Notes: a model not told the origin generated them from the sequence alone. DNA of 64,000 bases from Stenotrophomonas sp. UBA7346 (GCA_002471015.1 DKPB01000094.1:1840-65839), one strand, 5' to 3'. Positions 49,701 through 55,928 are shown, counted from the first letter of the stretch. Numbers and translations are program-made.

Positions 49701-52700
49701 CAGGACATTGTCGGGAACGCCAACCACAGCGGCGACATCCTCAATAGTGATTACCGCTACCGATGGACGGGGCGGCAGCGTTTCCAAGACGTTCAGCATG
49801 ACGGTAAGCACCGCCGTGGTCCCCAACCGCGCGCCAGTGGTGAACAAGCAGGCAGCATCGCCGTCCTATCATTTCTACTCGACCAACCGCTGGGTGGTGT
49901 ATCCGGAAGGCTTCACGCTGCCGGCTGATAGCTTCAAGGATCCGGATAACAACCCGCTCACGTACACGGTGATTCAGAAGCCTGCCTGGCTTTCGTATAG
50001 CTACTCGGCCAGCAGCGGACACGGCTTCTCGGGTGTCTACAACGGCTCGAGCAGCTACTCCATCCACAACATCACCATCCGGGCCACCGACCCGAGTGGT
50101 GCTTACGTGGACATGACTTTCACGGTTTCCGCTGAGTACGACTACAACGACCCGACGAACCCGACAGATCCCCGTCGTGTGGTTCTGAGTGAGCCGCAAG
50201 AGTTTGTGGCCTCCGATGAGCTGCTGATGGTTGAAGACTTGGAGCAGCCACAGGCGGGCACGATGGCCGCACTGGCAGCACCCGCCGCGAACATCCAGGA
50301 ATCCTGGTATTCGTATAGCAAGCTGAACCAGATGGTCGTCAGCGGAGGTGTGCTGGAAAATGGTCTGGTAGTGGCCAAGAAGGACTATTCGTCCTACGCC
50401 AATGTTTACGATGCGGCGGGCAACGCCATCGCGCAAACCCAGTGGCGCTCAAATGGGGCCGGCGGTTGGCGTACCACCATCACGCACCACAGTTTCTCGC
50501 TGCGCGGCGAGCTGCTGCTGACGTTCAATGAAGTGGATCTTGGCGGTACGGTATCGCCCGGGGTAATTGAACGCAGAACCTACGACGATGCTGGGCGCAC
50601 AACGCAGGTTCTACGCTATTACACCCCAGGGCAGTTGATCCATTGGGTCGACTGGGAGCGCACGCCGATGAGAACGAATGTCGGTGGCATGCTGTATTCC
50701 GCCGAACAGACCAGCTACGACGATGATGGCCGCGTTCTGCGAAAGGTCATGCGTGAAAGGCCCAGCGAAACGATGAGTCGCGCACCTATCGGCTCAAACG
50801 CCGAGTGGACCTTCCCCGAATGGATCTATCTCCTGGGCTTGGAGACGCCCGCGAGTCAGTACAGCGATGTTTCCGTCCTGACCGAAACCACCATGGTTAC
50901 CTACACGGATGGCAATAACGGCTACGACGAAGCGGGCCGCGTCAAGACGTACAGCTACCACGGCAAGGGCTATATCCACACTTACAACTACGCCTACACG
51001 GGCTGGGACAGCTACCGTGAGCAGTCTGTCACCGGCACCAGCACCAGCAATAGTTACAAAACCACAACCACCATCAGTACCTACGACAACGGTGGGCGGC
51101 AGACAGAACTGCGCGAGAAGACCGTGGGCGTCACCATGGATGACCGTGTGCGCAGCTTTGCACTGGACGGCAACGGCCAGATCATCAGCCGCCGCGACGG
51201 CACGGTAACCAGTGGCAATGTGTTCCAGCAGAAGAACGCCCAAGGTCAGGCGGCTACCGGCAATGTGCTGGGCTACATGAACCAGCGCAATGTCTACGCG
51301 AACGGCCAGCAAGTGGCTGGCCTGAACGAAGGCGGCAAGATCGACGTGCTGAGCCGTCTGACGGCTTTCAGCAACAGCGACGCGGGCAAGACCCAGGTGG
51401 TGGTGCAGGCAGGTGACACGCTGCGCAGCGTGGCCCAACGCATCTACGGCAACGAGAACCTCTGGTACATCATCGCCGAAGCCAATGCCCTGAGCTCCGA
51501 TGGCGACCTGGTAGCAGGTGCATCGCTGACCGTGCCAGAGGTGAAAACCAGCAGTAATGACGCCAATACCTTCAAGCCCTACAACCCGGGTGAGATAACC
51601 GGGCCGACCACGCCGTCGCTTCCGTACATTCCGCCGCCCAGCGGTGGTGGCTGCGGAACGTTGGGCATGGTCATCATGATTGTGGTGATCATTGCTGTGA
51701 CCATCTGGACCGCAGGAACTGCTTCCGCCGCCGCGGGTTCTGCAATGACGGGGGCAGCTCAGGCAGGAGGTGCCACGGCATTTGCTTCAACTGCAACAGT
51801 CACCACCGCTGCTGGGGCGACTACTACTGCGACGTTGACGACGGCTGGGGCCGTTACTGCTGGCGCTGTAGGTGGAGCAGTGGGTGCTGCGGCAGGTATG
51901 GCCGTAGGTACCGCACTCGGAAGCATGATGGGTGTGGCGAGCTTCAGTTGGCGAGGGGTGGCATCCGCTGCTGTGACTGGCGCCATCACGGGCGGTTTTG
52001 GGACTTATGCAAACGCTGTTCAGATTCCTGAGGCTGCTAGAGCGATCAGTGGGGCGGTTGCGGGCACCGGTGGCGTGTATACCGGTCAGAAGGTCGCTGG
52101 CTTGGATGCATCTTTCAGCTGGAGAAGTGTTGCGATCAGCGCAGTAGCAAACGGCTTGGCTGGCCGAGTTGCACCGAATGTCGCTAAAGGCCTGGACGTC
52201 AGGTCGAAGTTTGGTTTGGACTTGACGTACGGCCTGGTCGGCGGAGGAATCAGTTCAGGACTCCGCGCAATGGACGGGGATACGTTGCATAAATCCGATT
52301 ATCTGCATGTCATGGCGGATGCTTTCGGAAATGCGCTGGGGTCTAAGTTACATCGTGACAGTCAGGGTTTGCCGGTCGCTGCACAGAATTCGAGGTCAAT
52401 CAATGCAGAGCTGCAATCCCAAAGTGAAGCAGAATTGATTGACAAGATCGATACCCGCCTCGCAGCCGACGTCGGCCTGATGGCAGTCAGTGGTCGTACA
52501 GGCAATGACTATAAGCAGGACCAAGCTGAGCTAAGGGACCTGTTGGCGACAGTTGCGGCCGATCCAGAGGGGATGACGCCAGGGCTTGAACGAAGGTTCC
52601 GTGAGCTAAGCGGGATAGCTGCTTACGAGGCAAGGAACATCGAGCTGACGGATGCGCAGGTAAACATGAATACCTGGATGGGGCACATCAAGCTGCTGCC

Positions 52701-53796
52701 AAAGGTTGCGGGGATCTATGCAAGTGAGTTGTCCGTACCTACGTTAGGTGCAACGCGTGCGGAGATCGCAGAGTGGCGGAGCCTATATGAACAGGTAGAT
52801 GCTGCTGTGCAGGGAGTTGCTCCTCATCCGCATCAGATCCAGGAGTCTGGGAGCGTGTTGGAAATTACGCGCGTTCTTTCTGCAGACGAGGCGGATCGTG
52901 CTATTGCAGCGGCAGTGGATGCGGGCATTGCTAGAGATGGAAGAGCAATCGTCAACACATTTCTGGTTGCGCCAGCGCTAGGAGCTCTGGGGGCCGCCGT
53001 CAGCCCGTTGGGCATGTCAGCCTACGGGGCCTATGAGGCGAAAGTGAGCTGGGATGCGGGCAATAAGAAGACGGCTTTGGCACTAGGGGCGTTGTCTGCA
53101 TTGGGACTAAGAGCATCTTGGGGTATGCCCGGGCGCGGAGTTCTTTCGCGGGAAGCCGCCGACCTTGGTGCTGAGTATGCCCCTGTACTGAGAGGCTTCG
53201 GAACTCCTGGTCCATCAGCGCCGTTGATGGGCTCGCCTCGGTCCCAATTGGGGGCCGTAGGTGACTTGGAGCGGTTGAAGCCTCTTGGCAGCTCAGGAGC
53301 TGACCGGATCCCGCAAAAGGTAGCTGTTGCAGATGATGCGATTCCATACAGTGCAAGATCGTTTGGTGAAGTACTTGAAGCTAAATATCCTGGGAGAGTT
53401 GGATCTAGAACACTCCCGGGGGCGTACCAAAAGAATGTTGGGCTTGCAGGAACTCGCCATCAAACGTCTAGAATTGTCTTTGATTCACGCGGGTTCCCAA
53501 TCTTTGATGACGTCGCGGTATTCGACACGCGGATTGCTGCTAGGTACTCTTCTGTTGAAAACAGTGGCGCCCATATGCGTGCAGCCACACGTGACTTGCG
53601 CGAGGCGATCGCTCGTGGTGAAGTGAAGACGTCGCAATTCACGGCAGATCAGCTGCGTGCAATTCAGGGAGGGAAAGCATATATCCCCGATCTAACTTGG
53701 CACCATCATCAAGACATCGGACGGATGCAATTGATTCCGTTTAAAGTTCATCAACAAACTGGCCATATCGGTGGCTATGAAATGTGGTTTAGATAG
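34792..53796 (+). CDS. Giant RHS/YD-repeat polymorphic toxin with Ig-like array, LysM and WHH nuclease tip
   Basis: 6,334 residues in one open frame; AGGGG about 6 nt before the ATG. No signal peptide or PAAR domain. Order: RHS N-terminus and YD repeats (YDxxGR-type, about 60-3060); about 20 cadherin/He_PIG-like domains with DxNGDxLTYT and TVTATD motifs (about 3065-5115); a second short YD block (5170-5530); a LysM domain (5536-5583, AGDTLRSVAQRIYGNENLWYI); a Pro-rich linker and a hydrophobic Gly/Ala-rich segment (from 5620); then a variable tip with TWHHHQD at 6302-6308, an HNH/EndoVII-fold WHH nuclease. YD repeats form a shell around the toxin. Export route is not encoded nearby. The next gene is its likely immunity protein. 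Confidence 0.93.
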   Translation: MSAVFTGNGLGLFNTSLDQLGYGLGQGAGVGQGRDNRYVNVATGNLVWQSADEHLVFRGLTIGLARTYNSLGQISDVGADGWITGFERRIALQSGGFNASGSVMRRYTGDGAYQDFVYQSANVYRSTGGDGAHDTLTWTGDSWVYAEGSSRREERYASQADPIAQGRLTHMRDLRSDGTTPASWVVIYDANQRISEIRAEDGTSTGEAMLFGYDAAGRLSSISTREAGVVRHQVAYEYDAQGRLAAVVSDLTVGNTGDNTWSSTAAQNDGRLFRTQYSYEGASLRLAGVTQSDGTKAVFTYYADGRLKSASQGDSGQAITYAYAAGSTTVTDSLGRSWSYGYDQAGRLTSVTAPAIAGQSDVTAYQYDAAGNLTQVKTTGGAGILSQVDYLHDAAGNVTWEWDALGNAVSRSWNSANQLVSVTRYTGIDPDGTGATLPTGGATTRYVYEAQNRLRFAIDALGQVTELTYATAGNGIGQQSSQRIYLGASYGGSYDLAGLEAWATAAQKADSQLSELIYDAWGRLSQRNDYATVDTSGKGVLDARANVERYTYDAQGLLRQQTVLRGASRTADGAAPSGSQQIVYAYDGMGRLLSTTQRQVSSADTDITTLLTTYAYLDSGHQVLVTDDAGQVVVQTRDSAGRLISVSSRGAVAGVVQVRTTTNFYDAAGQLRATEDAAGGRSYLFYDAKGRLEATVDATGAVSRSYYDAAGRVVGTRGYANRVTTTSWLNAGQVVPTQVDALGLTNNALDHVASRTYDIAGRLLTETDGPESSATRVVTTYTYDGKGQLLQTRSTDAAGTAGTARLHRYFYDPAGRQVGSLDAAGYLTELQYDRAGRVVSQTRYATVSPSAHWAAGTLVQLRPASNLAQDQTTRFFHDGRGQVVGQLDAEGYLTEWVLDEAGNSRAERRYATALVWGAADTLTTLRSRAGSFREQRMSYNALGQLATQVNAEGTVTRYSYDDAGRLLKTEVAQGTSEVREGHQRYNVFGELIGELSGEAALQVLTGMTEAQLDAVYAQYGVRHGYDVLGRRIETIDVAGNRSWYFYNAAGQQTFAVRGVADENSLANALGEVTEQRYNAFGQATDAVSYTGRIRLSVAGSRSSVEAALSTLSYVAATDSRRQYTYTNRGQLASSIDAEGGIRQYSYDAFGDLRVEQSWVGTSSATTTQYRYDLRGLQTRVIEAVGSALEREQSVTLDAFGRITTSTDARGSLRTQTYDRLGRQLTSQQVVGSRPESTSISYDAYGRVLSSTDAMGRVTQQVHDDAARSVTITSPEGVVVTTLHNRHGQSIRITDALGYSEYVYNRDGQLTAEQRKTASGAVVTSQSNQYDAARGLLLATVDGSGRRVEFRYDAAGRVLQRIEDPAGMALLTQYAYDGQGRQLSVTDASGRLTEYSYDREGRLVQVARDPAGLKMLTRYAYDVAGRAITLVEGSGSLARTTQYQYDLLGRRIAEVVDPGTGRLNLTTSYAYDAADNLIRRTDANGQVTRFYYDAANRLVYTVNPLGALTKNWYDAAGRVVATRAFLQATDASTLEDASTIAQIDLRLAWNPADKLTYFVFDGDGRVRWTLRANGEVEESSFDAAGRLIANRNYATKFTISTALANKLLAGTVVPGEITATRNDALDQRTYRVLDAAGQPRLLVDGQGNVKQLQYDLAGRLVGTLAYSRPAVLTAELRAQLEAGSATIAGILAVVTADAAKDMVEYRVHDAAGRLRYSIDAIGAVHETLLDGSGKVYGERGYAVPLIVTTALRGKLQAGTATAAEIAALLAPNINDARNTESYSILDAAGQARYTVKIVADIAGARSAYISELRYDTLGRVYESIEREARVGESALTPVIAALRDGSAQISSVSGWIGTTLRRIAWVRDAAGRVRYTATLGANSLWYVSEQRLDAAGQVVADIKYAGPVALGNTRTEATMQAAVTTAGGDAAAQQRITRYVRDAAGQLRYQIDDAGAVVEYRYDGAGRVVETRQYAVLISTNTAATEAAVATAVAAQTGSNVRVSKTAYDAGSQVAKTTDAAGNVEEFAYDGIGRRISYKNKLGNQWTYAYDAAGRLTQEVSPKVVVASAGLDGAVATVSRSITTAIAYDALGNVISRTEDAAGTVSRTTQYQYDNRGNQVRIVFPDAWRINAAGQFEASGQAPSIDVVYDALGRAVVQKDVNGSYSYKVYDSLDRVAFEVDSDGYVTGYTYNAFGEVTQLRRYTKAISTADIAGFVPGKPLLLSDMTATVIVTNTNDRILTTTYDTRGLKATVKQQTITYTQLSGATATASPTTQFTYNGFGELVRTSVLLDEAANLWADSWQYYDDLGRTVLTVDAEGYVTGTRYNAMGEAVEVREYARALSPTAQAALTTETPPANPAAGEAGIGYDRVVAYTYDVMGRKQSETVLRRFDRADGSQGARNVVTQWNYDAAGQMVMVDLDGQQSRTSYDAMGRVSALQEAAQLRLVSNAESQLLGTTAVDLGAQGLYVLSSAYTAMAYDAFGNAVRVIRYANGLQQGQSSPVGDSVNDQVSVTAYDRQGRAVMNRDALGQQVFLQYDASDHVVHSWYTLTGNDGRTTAVHSYYSYDGAGRQLSSRTQRDGAATPDQLEVVRYNAFGEIVAKGNDDAAGATLPATYQYDRAGNLISTNAEGGSVRQYGYNLAGYQVREQHAVYNGTGTTTAATRYITDRLGRTTGMVLPSNTADANQVNYLSQVVDRWGNVLQLVDPRGYQTTNQYNDRNQLVKQVLPLVKVVTNTAAGTWARPELSWSYDELGRLVASRDGNGNITRYEYDGAGKKTKVIDANGNITQTAYDVLGRERFVQNALGYVTFKQYDRLDRVTAHGDYLPNSAGSARTKKVLESYVLNQNGQRLQSTNAANNTYKYDYDSQGQLIRSQTPMGVVMEYAYDLGGRRSLERYALSHANVVDRDGETVRTNEQTWDYDYFGRLIDHNDLSGRDYNYIYDAASGQLIKETNSSGLDRSTTYFANGQVQSVQEVGGGSYNYAYDQAGNRILEQIQVTDSRGKVFNLKTQIVYDSHNRLQRVVQDDVSNNQRVFELSYDYDAAGNRTHVVARSGYGENSLPITVTNAAPEVIGLPPNRTVRTGVESQFRVRLSDLFRDPEGKALSVTAGQVSAGALTALPAWLTYSVDVNSGEAVFQAAAGSSAANNQTFRLRLTANDGSATALVEFNLNVRANTAPELKPGATTTVAIKTGRPWAMEMPVDSYFLDQDVGDSLKLTGSISPAGSGLILDASNPSVLRLSGTAPVTGTYTLTLVATDQLGATRSRTVSLNVAPNAAPTVVAAIPAQETTRGHSFILEKNVAQVFVDSQGDAFSVTASLDNGLPLPPWLNFSFKNDQAVPQLLFNGEVPASIADGTVYTIRLTATDVEGAVSTTTFTLKVFANRAPTVKTTLPSQSLRVYDTVSLKFDIASIFADADGDAMVFDLVHPNGSDKTGWLKLTVDHSTGKFSLTGTATTSGSYSVQIRARDTEGATSVVSMALEIRPETGPVRNPAVPVYDQLVKIGRGFSFVLPSNMFTDAENDPISLSLSVVIPNEYMLDTVPPTPMYEIYYEPLPSWMSFNPTTRVVSGTVPPGTSVHSFMLRVSASSGRLSVSGGDRVGAANNALDSDIKIDVVPFINAAPTYSSGSLPNRAIVHGGAVDLALPANAFIEPDGDALTYTAEVLVGSAWVSLSTLGLAINSSTGRITGTASNLLQTSYSVRIVARDPQGLSATGTFAFTVTNTAPVAATIPAQTFGRNVSSTFSLASYFSDVNGDALTFTAAGLPTGLSISSGGLISGSATAALGAYTVTVTAADGRGGTVSKAFTLIVANSAPTAPAIANQTATAGAAWSFTVPAFTDPNGDALTYTVSGLPSWMSFNATTRVLSGTSTAVGSWTVTVTATDPAGASVSKAFTVTTPNTAPVAGTIPAQSMARNVASSLSVAGYFTDANGDALTFTATGLPAGLAISTAGVISGTPTAALGNVTVTVTAADGRGGTVSKAFTLTIANTAPTAPAIANQTAAVGAAWSFTAPAFSDANGDALTYTISGMPSWMSFNASTRVLSGTPKPVGTWTITLTATDPSGAAVSKAFTVTTPNVAPTAGTVPNQSLARNIAGSISVAAHFADANGDALTFTASGLPTGLSISTAGVISGTPTAALGAYTVTVTAADGRGGTVSKAFTLTVANSAPTAPAIANQTATAGAAWSFTVPAFSDLNGDALTYTVTGLPSWMSFNATTRVLSGTSTAVGSWTVTVTATDPAGASVSKAFTVTTPNVAPVVGTIPAQSMARNVASSLSVAGYFTDANSDALTFTATGLPAGLAISTAGVISGTPTAALGNVTVTVTAADGRGGTVSKAFTLTIANTAPTAPAIANQAAAVGAAWSFTAPAFSDANGDALTYTISGMPSWMSFNASTRVLSGTPKPVGTWTITLTATDPSGAAVSKAFKVTTPNVAPTAGTVPNQSLARNIAGSISVAAHFADANGDALTFTASGLPTGLSISTAGVISGTPTAALGAYTVTVTAADGRGGTVSKAFTLTVANSAPTAPTIANQTATAGAAWSFTVPAFTDPNGDALTYTVTGLPSWMSFNATTRVLSGAAKPAGSWTITVTATDPSNAAISKSFTVTTPNVAPVVAAAIPAQTASRNITWSYQIPAGTFSDINGDTLTYSVTGLPAGITFTPATRTLSGKATVAPGAYTLVVTAADGNGGTRATNLVLNVTNSVPKYAGTLVARTAQNGESVNWVLPAGAFTDPNGDALTYSLMVQRPGYQETYWEPKEAAWMVRWIEPEWITVSSPVINASTGAITGVLPLFYAPVSPVNGTGGGPQPWMAIRITATDSYGASVSGEFSADINVAPKGSSPGNKTIKSNVAWSLTVPAFTDDNNDALTYSISGLPAGLSFNATTRVISGAVATAGAYTITITANDGKGGVGSTSFVLTVQANTAPTAPTIPNQTGTVGTAYSYQIPAFSDADNDVLTYSASGLPAGMSFNASTRTLSGTPTTAATSSIVITATDGRGGSVSKTFSMTVSTAVVPNRAPVVNKQAASPSYHFYSTNRWVVYPEGFTLPADSFKDPDNNPLTYTVIQKPAWLSYSYSASSGHGFSGVYNGSSSYSIHNITIRATDPSGAYVDMTFTVSAEYDYNDPTNPTDPRRVVLSEPQEFVASDELLMVEDLEQPQAGTMAALAAPAANIQESWYSYSKLNQMVVSGGVLENGLVVAKKDYSSYANVYDAAGNAIAQTQWRSNGAGGWRTTITHHSFSLRGELLLTFNEVDLGGTVSPGVIERRTYDDAGRTTQVLRYYTPGQLIHWVDWERTPMRTNVGGMLYSAEQTSYDDDGRVLRKVMRERPSETMSRAPIGSNAEWTFPEWIYLLGLETPASQYSDVSVLTETTMVTYTDGNNGYDEAGRVKTYSYHGKGYIHTYNYAYTGWDSYREQSVTGTSTSNSYKTTTTISTYDNGGRQTELREKTVGVTMDDRVRSFALDGNGQIISRRDGTVTSGNVFQQKNAQGQAATGNVLGYMNQRNVYANGQQVAGLNEGGKIDVLSRLTAFSNSDAGKTQVVVQAGDTLRSVAQRIYGNENLWYIIAEANALSSDGDLVAGASLTVPEVKTSSNDANTFKPYNPGEITGPTTPSLPYIPPPSGGGCGTLGMVIMIVVIIAVTIWTAGTASAAAGSAMTGAAQAGGATAFASTATVTTAAGATTTATLTTAGAVTAGAVGGAVGAAAGMAVGTALGSMMGVASFSWRGVASAAVTGAITGGFGTYANAVQIPEAARAISGAVAGTGGVYTGQKVAGLDASFSWRSVAISAVANGLAGRVAPNVAKGLDVRSKFGLDLTYGLVGGGISSGLRAMDGDTLHKSDYLHVMADAFGNALGSKLHRDSQGLPVAAQNSRSINAELQSQSEAELIDKIDTRLAADVGLMAVSGRTGNDYKQDQAELRDLLATVAADPEGMTPGLERRFRELSGIAAYEARNIELTDAQVNMNTWMGHIKLLPKVAGIYASELSVPTLGATRAEIAEWRSLYEQVDAAVQGVAPHPHQIQESGSVLEITRVLSADEADRAIAAAVDAGIARDGRAIVNTFLVAPALGALGAAVSPLGMSAYGAYEAKVSWDAGNKKTALALGALSALGLRASWGMPGRGVLSREAADLGAEYAPVLRGFGTPGPSAPLMGSPRSQLGAVGDLERLKPLGSSGADRIPQKVAVADDAIPYSARSFGEVLEAKYPGRVGSRTLPGAYQKNVGLAGTRHQTSRIVFDSRGFPIFDDVAVFDTRIAARYSSVENSGAHMRAATRDLREAIARGEVKTSQFTADQLRAIQGGKAYIPDLTWHHHQDIGRMQLIPFKVHQQTGHIGGYEMWFR
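46129..48513 (+). repeat. 1,062-bp tandem repeat within the RHS gene
   Basis: Sequence recurs with a period of exactly 1,062 nt (354 codons): 46,129, 47,191 and 48,253 begin the equivalent ACGGCTGCC-type block; about 2.2 copies in total before divergence near 48,513. Each unit is four cadherin-like domains of about 88 residues in alternating A-B-A-B types. Copies differ at only a few positions per 100 nt, mainly third codon positions, which indicates recent duplication or gene conversion. Confidence 0.9.
53340..53796 (+). other. C-terminal nuclease tip (WHH family) of the RHS protein
   Basis: Last ~150 residues of the RHS protein. Conserved text: RIVFDSRGFPIFDDVAVFDTRI, then YIPDLTWHHHQDIGRMQLIPFKVHQQTGHIGG. 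The WHH(H)QD and MQLIP...H...HxGG pattern is that of WHH-type HNH/ENDO VII toxin domains found at the tips of polymorphic toxins. Expected to cut DNA in a competitor cell. GC falls clearly here compared with the YD region, consistent with cassette exchange. Confidence 0.85.
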
Positions 53797-53808
53797 AAGG
53801 TGGCGATA

Positions 53809-54267
53809 ATGCGCGAGTTAAATTGGTTTGAGCCGGGTCAAGGTGCTTCCGAGTCCGAGGTGAGTGAGCTTGAGGGTGCCATTGGCCTAAGGCTGCCGAA
53901 AGACTTTACCGAGTTTGTTATCAAGAATGCCGGCGCCAGCAATCCGGATGAAAGTGAGTTTGATATTGCTGATTTAAATGGTAAGATAATTGTTGGAAAT
54001 TTAGGATTTGTTTTGCCTATTTCTAGTGTGGGCGGCGAAAGTGTTGCTGGAGCTTTATCAGATCTCAGCAGCCAGATTCAATCCGGCCTCGTGCCTGTTA
54101 TTGGTACGGGCTCGGGGGATTTTGTATGCCTGGATTTCCGATCTGGATGCGGTGCATCCGTAACATATTTTTTTCATGAAAGATCAGGGGTGGGGGCACT
54201 CGTTCCACTGTCAAGCACGTTCACTGATTTTCTGAACACACTGAGAGAGCCCGCAGACGATTTTTAG
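53809..54267 (+). CDS. SUKH (SMI1/KNR4) family immunity protein
   Basis: 152 residues. ATG at 53,809 has AAGG 8 nt upstream, directly after the RHS stop; the in-frame GTG at 53,800 is less likely. N-terminal WFEPGQGASESEVSELEGAIGLRLPKDFTEFVIKNAGASNP is the classic SMI1/KNR4 start, and a later GTGSGDFVCLDF strand matches too. SUKH proteins are known immunity partners of HNH/WHH nuclease toxins, so it most likely neutralises the RHS tip. Low GC, like the tip. Confidence 0.9.
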   Translation: MRELNWFEPGQGASESEVSELEGAIGLRLPKDFTEFVIKNAGASNPDESEFDIADLNGKIIVGNLGFVLPISSVGGESVAGALSDLSSQIQSGLVPVIGTGSGDFVCLDFRSGCGASVTYFFHERSGVGALVPLSSTFTDFLNTLREPADDF

Positions 54268-54348
54268 CTGCAAACGCTGCGTCTGTCTTGCGTTTCGTAG
54301 GCTCCGCAGCTGCCGCAGTGGAACACGCACGGCGCGGCGCAGGCACTG

Positions 54349-55098
54349 GTGCCGGGTATCACGGGATGGGTGGACACTGGGTTTGCGCTGCCGAAGTCGC
54401 CAGTGGATCTCTGGCTGGGTCAGTGGAAGGGGGCGGGGAACTTCCTCAGTTGGATCACCGAAGGGACGATCAATTCGGGGCCGCTGGGGAGGCTGGCCTA
54501 TCTTGCAACCGGCTATAGCGCGGAACTCCCGGCCTTTGATATCTCTGGGCAGGAGCAGATAGGCGCTGCGGCTTTTGATGCGGGCGCTATCGCATTGAGT
54601 TTGATGGCTCCAAAAGCTAGAATTTCTACATTGAATGGGGTTGGGAGAGTCGCAAACGGCGCAAAAGCGTTGCCAGAGTTTGGATCACTAGCGCCACCAT
54701 CTCGCCTTACTAGGCCAACCTGGCGCCAATCTGAACTTGATTTAGAAGGCTTGTACGGACCTCATGGGTACGATGTGCAAGCCTCGTACTTGAATGGTCA
54801 GCCCGTCCCGCATGGCGCACCGGGAAGCACGCATCCTGATGTCTACTTATCTGGCGAGTCGATCGATATCAAGAACTATAATTTGACATCTTCTGGAAGG
54901 CGAAGTGGCCTTGTCCGCGATGTTGTTGCTCAAGCTCAGACGCGAGCCCGAAATTTGCCTGTCGGTGATGTTCAAAGAATTGTCATTGATGTTCGCGGAC
55001 AGAACGTGAGTACCGCTACGTTAAACGGAGTCACAACTCGGATAGTTGCTCGAAGCAGTGGAGCCATTGCACGGGATAGCATCACTTTTTGGAGGTAA
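54349..55098 (+). pseudogene. Orphan RHS-type toxin tip, PD-(D/E)XK-like nuclease
   Basis: About 249 residues; the same frame opens just after a TAG near 54,300 and has no RHS core or good start site, so it looks like a displaced, silent toxin C-terminus. First ~110 residues are a linker (WVDTGFALPKSPVDLWLGQW...), the rest a nuclease-like domain: HPDVYLSGESIDIKNYN gives a PD...DxK pattern, followed by VRDVVAQAQTRARN and RIVIDVRGQ. Resembles PD-(D/E)XK toxin tips of CdiA/RHS proteins. Its stop sits inside the ribosome site of the next gene, the usual toxin-immunity arrangement. It could be activated by recombination with the upstream RHS gene. Confidence 0.7.
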
Positions 55099-55103
55099 AC
55101 GCT

Positions 55104-55532
55104 ATGACTATAGCGATCAGGCAAGGAAATGTTTTAACGGTGATCGGCCCTGGAGGGGTGCTGCACTCGCTTTTCTCTACGATTGCAGTGCTGTTGGAAA
55201 ATGGTAAATGGGGAAGTCGTTTTCCTTGGATCATGAATGGTCTTTACGGCGGTTCATTAGCTGATGTGGGGGCAAAAGCGGCATACGATGAGATGCTGGA
55301 AATTCGCCGCGAGCTTGCGCAGATTTCACCATCTGAAGTTGTATGGGATATTGAAAACCCGGAGCTAAGTCCTCCGTGGGGGAATAGTTTTGGGTCTCAT
55401 GTCAGTCACATGGCCGACTATTATGTGACTGACACGGGGCGGAACTTAGTGGACGAAATTATTGACAACCTTGAGTCCCAAATCGAATTTGGTGGTCCAC
55501 TTCAGATTGTCCCATTCGATGGTAAGCATTGA
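55104..55532 (+). CDS. Imm70-like immunity protein
   Basis: 142 residues; GGAGG 8 nt before the ATG. The text LHSLFSTIAVLLENGKWGSRFPWIMNGLYGG and VVWDIENPELSPPWG followed by YYVTDTGRNL strongly recalls the immunity 70 family seen beside polymorphic toxins. Likely protects against the orphan tip just upstream, and would explain why that tip is retained. Low GC. Confidence 0.78.
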   Translation: MTIAIRQGNVLTVIGPGGVLHSLFSTIAVLLENGKWGSRFPWIMNGLYGGSLADVGAKAAYDEMLEIRRELAQISPSEVVWDIENPELSPPWGNSFGSHVSHMADYYVTDTGRNLVDEIIDNLESQIEFGGPLQIVPFDGKH

Positions 55533-55928
55533 ATGATAATTTAAGCTGGTAAAGCCCTGCTAGCCACCTGGGCATGCAGAGCGTTTTTTGCTTGTCAATT
55601 GACCGCCCCTCAGATTCTTAAGAGATCAGAAAGTAAAAAATCAGACTATCGACTTTCGGTAATTAAATGCCAATCTAAATTAGAGGTTTCCGGTTGGTTT
55701 GACGTCCTCCAAAATCTCGGGGGGCGTACTGCATAGGATGGTTGAATAGCGAGAGTGATTGCCGTTGACAAAGAAGATGCTGTTTTTGCAGTGAAGGCAA
55801 CGATCACAATCATGTTATTGTCTGTCCGTCGCGCTCAAGTGCTGATTGGCTTTGCTGCTGTGCAGCGAGAAAAAATTCCGGGCAGAAAGGAAGCTGAGCT
55901 TCGCCGTTGATAGATCGGGGACACCTAA
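55533..55928. other. AT-richer non-coding junction between toxin island and second flagellar locus
   Basis: 396 nt without a supported gene and clearly lower in GC than either flank. A GCCC...GGGC imperfect stem with a T6 run (about 55,552-55,590) may end the immunity transcript. A TTGACA hexamer lies at about 55,765 without a clear -10. No sigma-54 or sigma-28 consensus with correct spacing was found before the TPR gene. Confidence 0.45.

Noticed and set aside
54288..54518. 76-codon plus-strand frame after the SUKH gene
   Set aside because: Out of frame with the toxin-tip sequence that overlaps it, Gly/Ala-rich, no start site.
55765..55800. TTGACA as promoter of the second flagellar locus
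   Set aside because: No acceptable -10 hexamer at 16-18 nt; kept only as a note on the intergenic region.
55850..55880. Possible sigma-54 site (TGGC...TGCA) before TPR protein 1
   Set aside because: GG and GC elements are 12 nt apart rather than the required 10.
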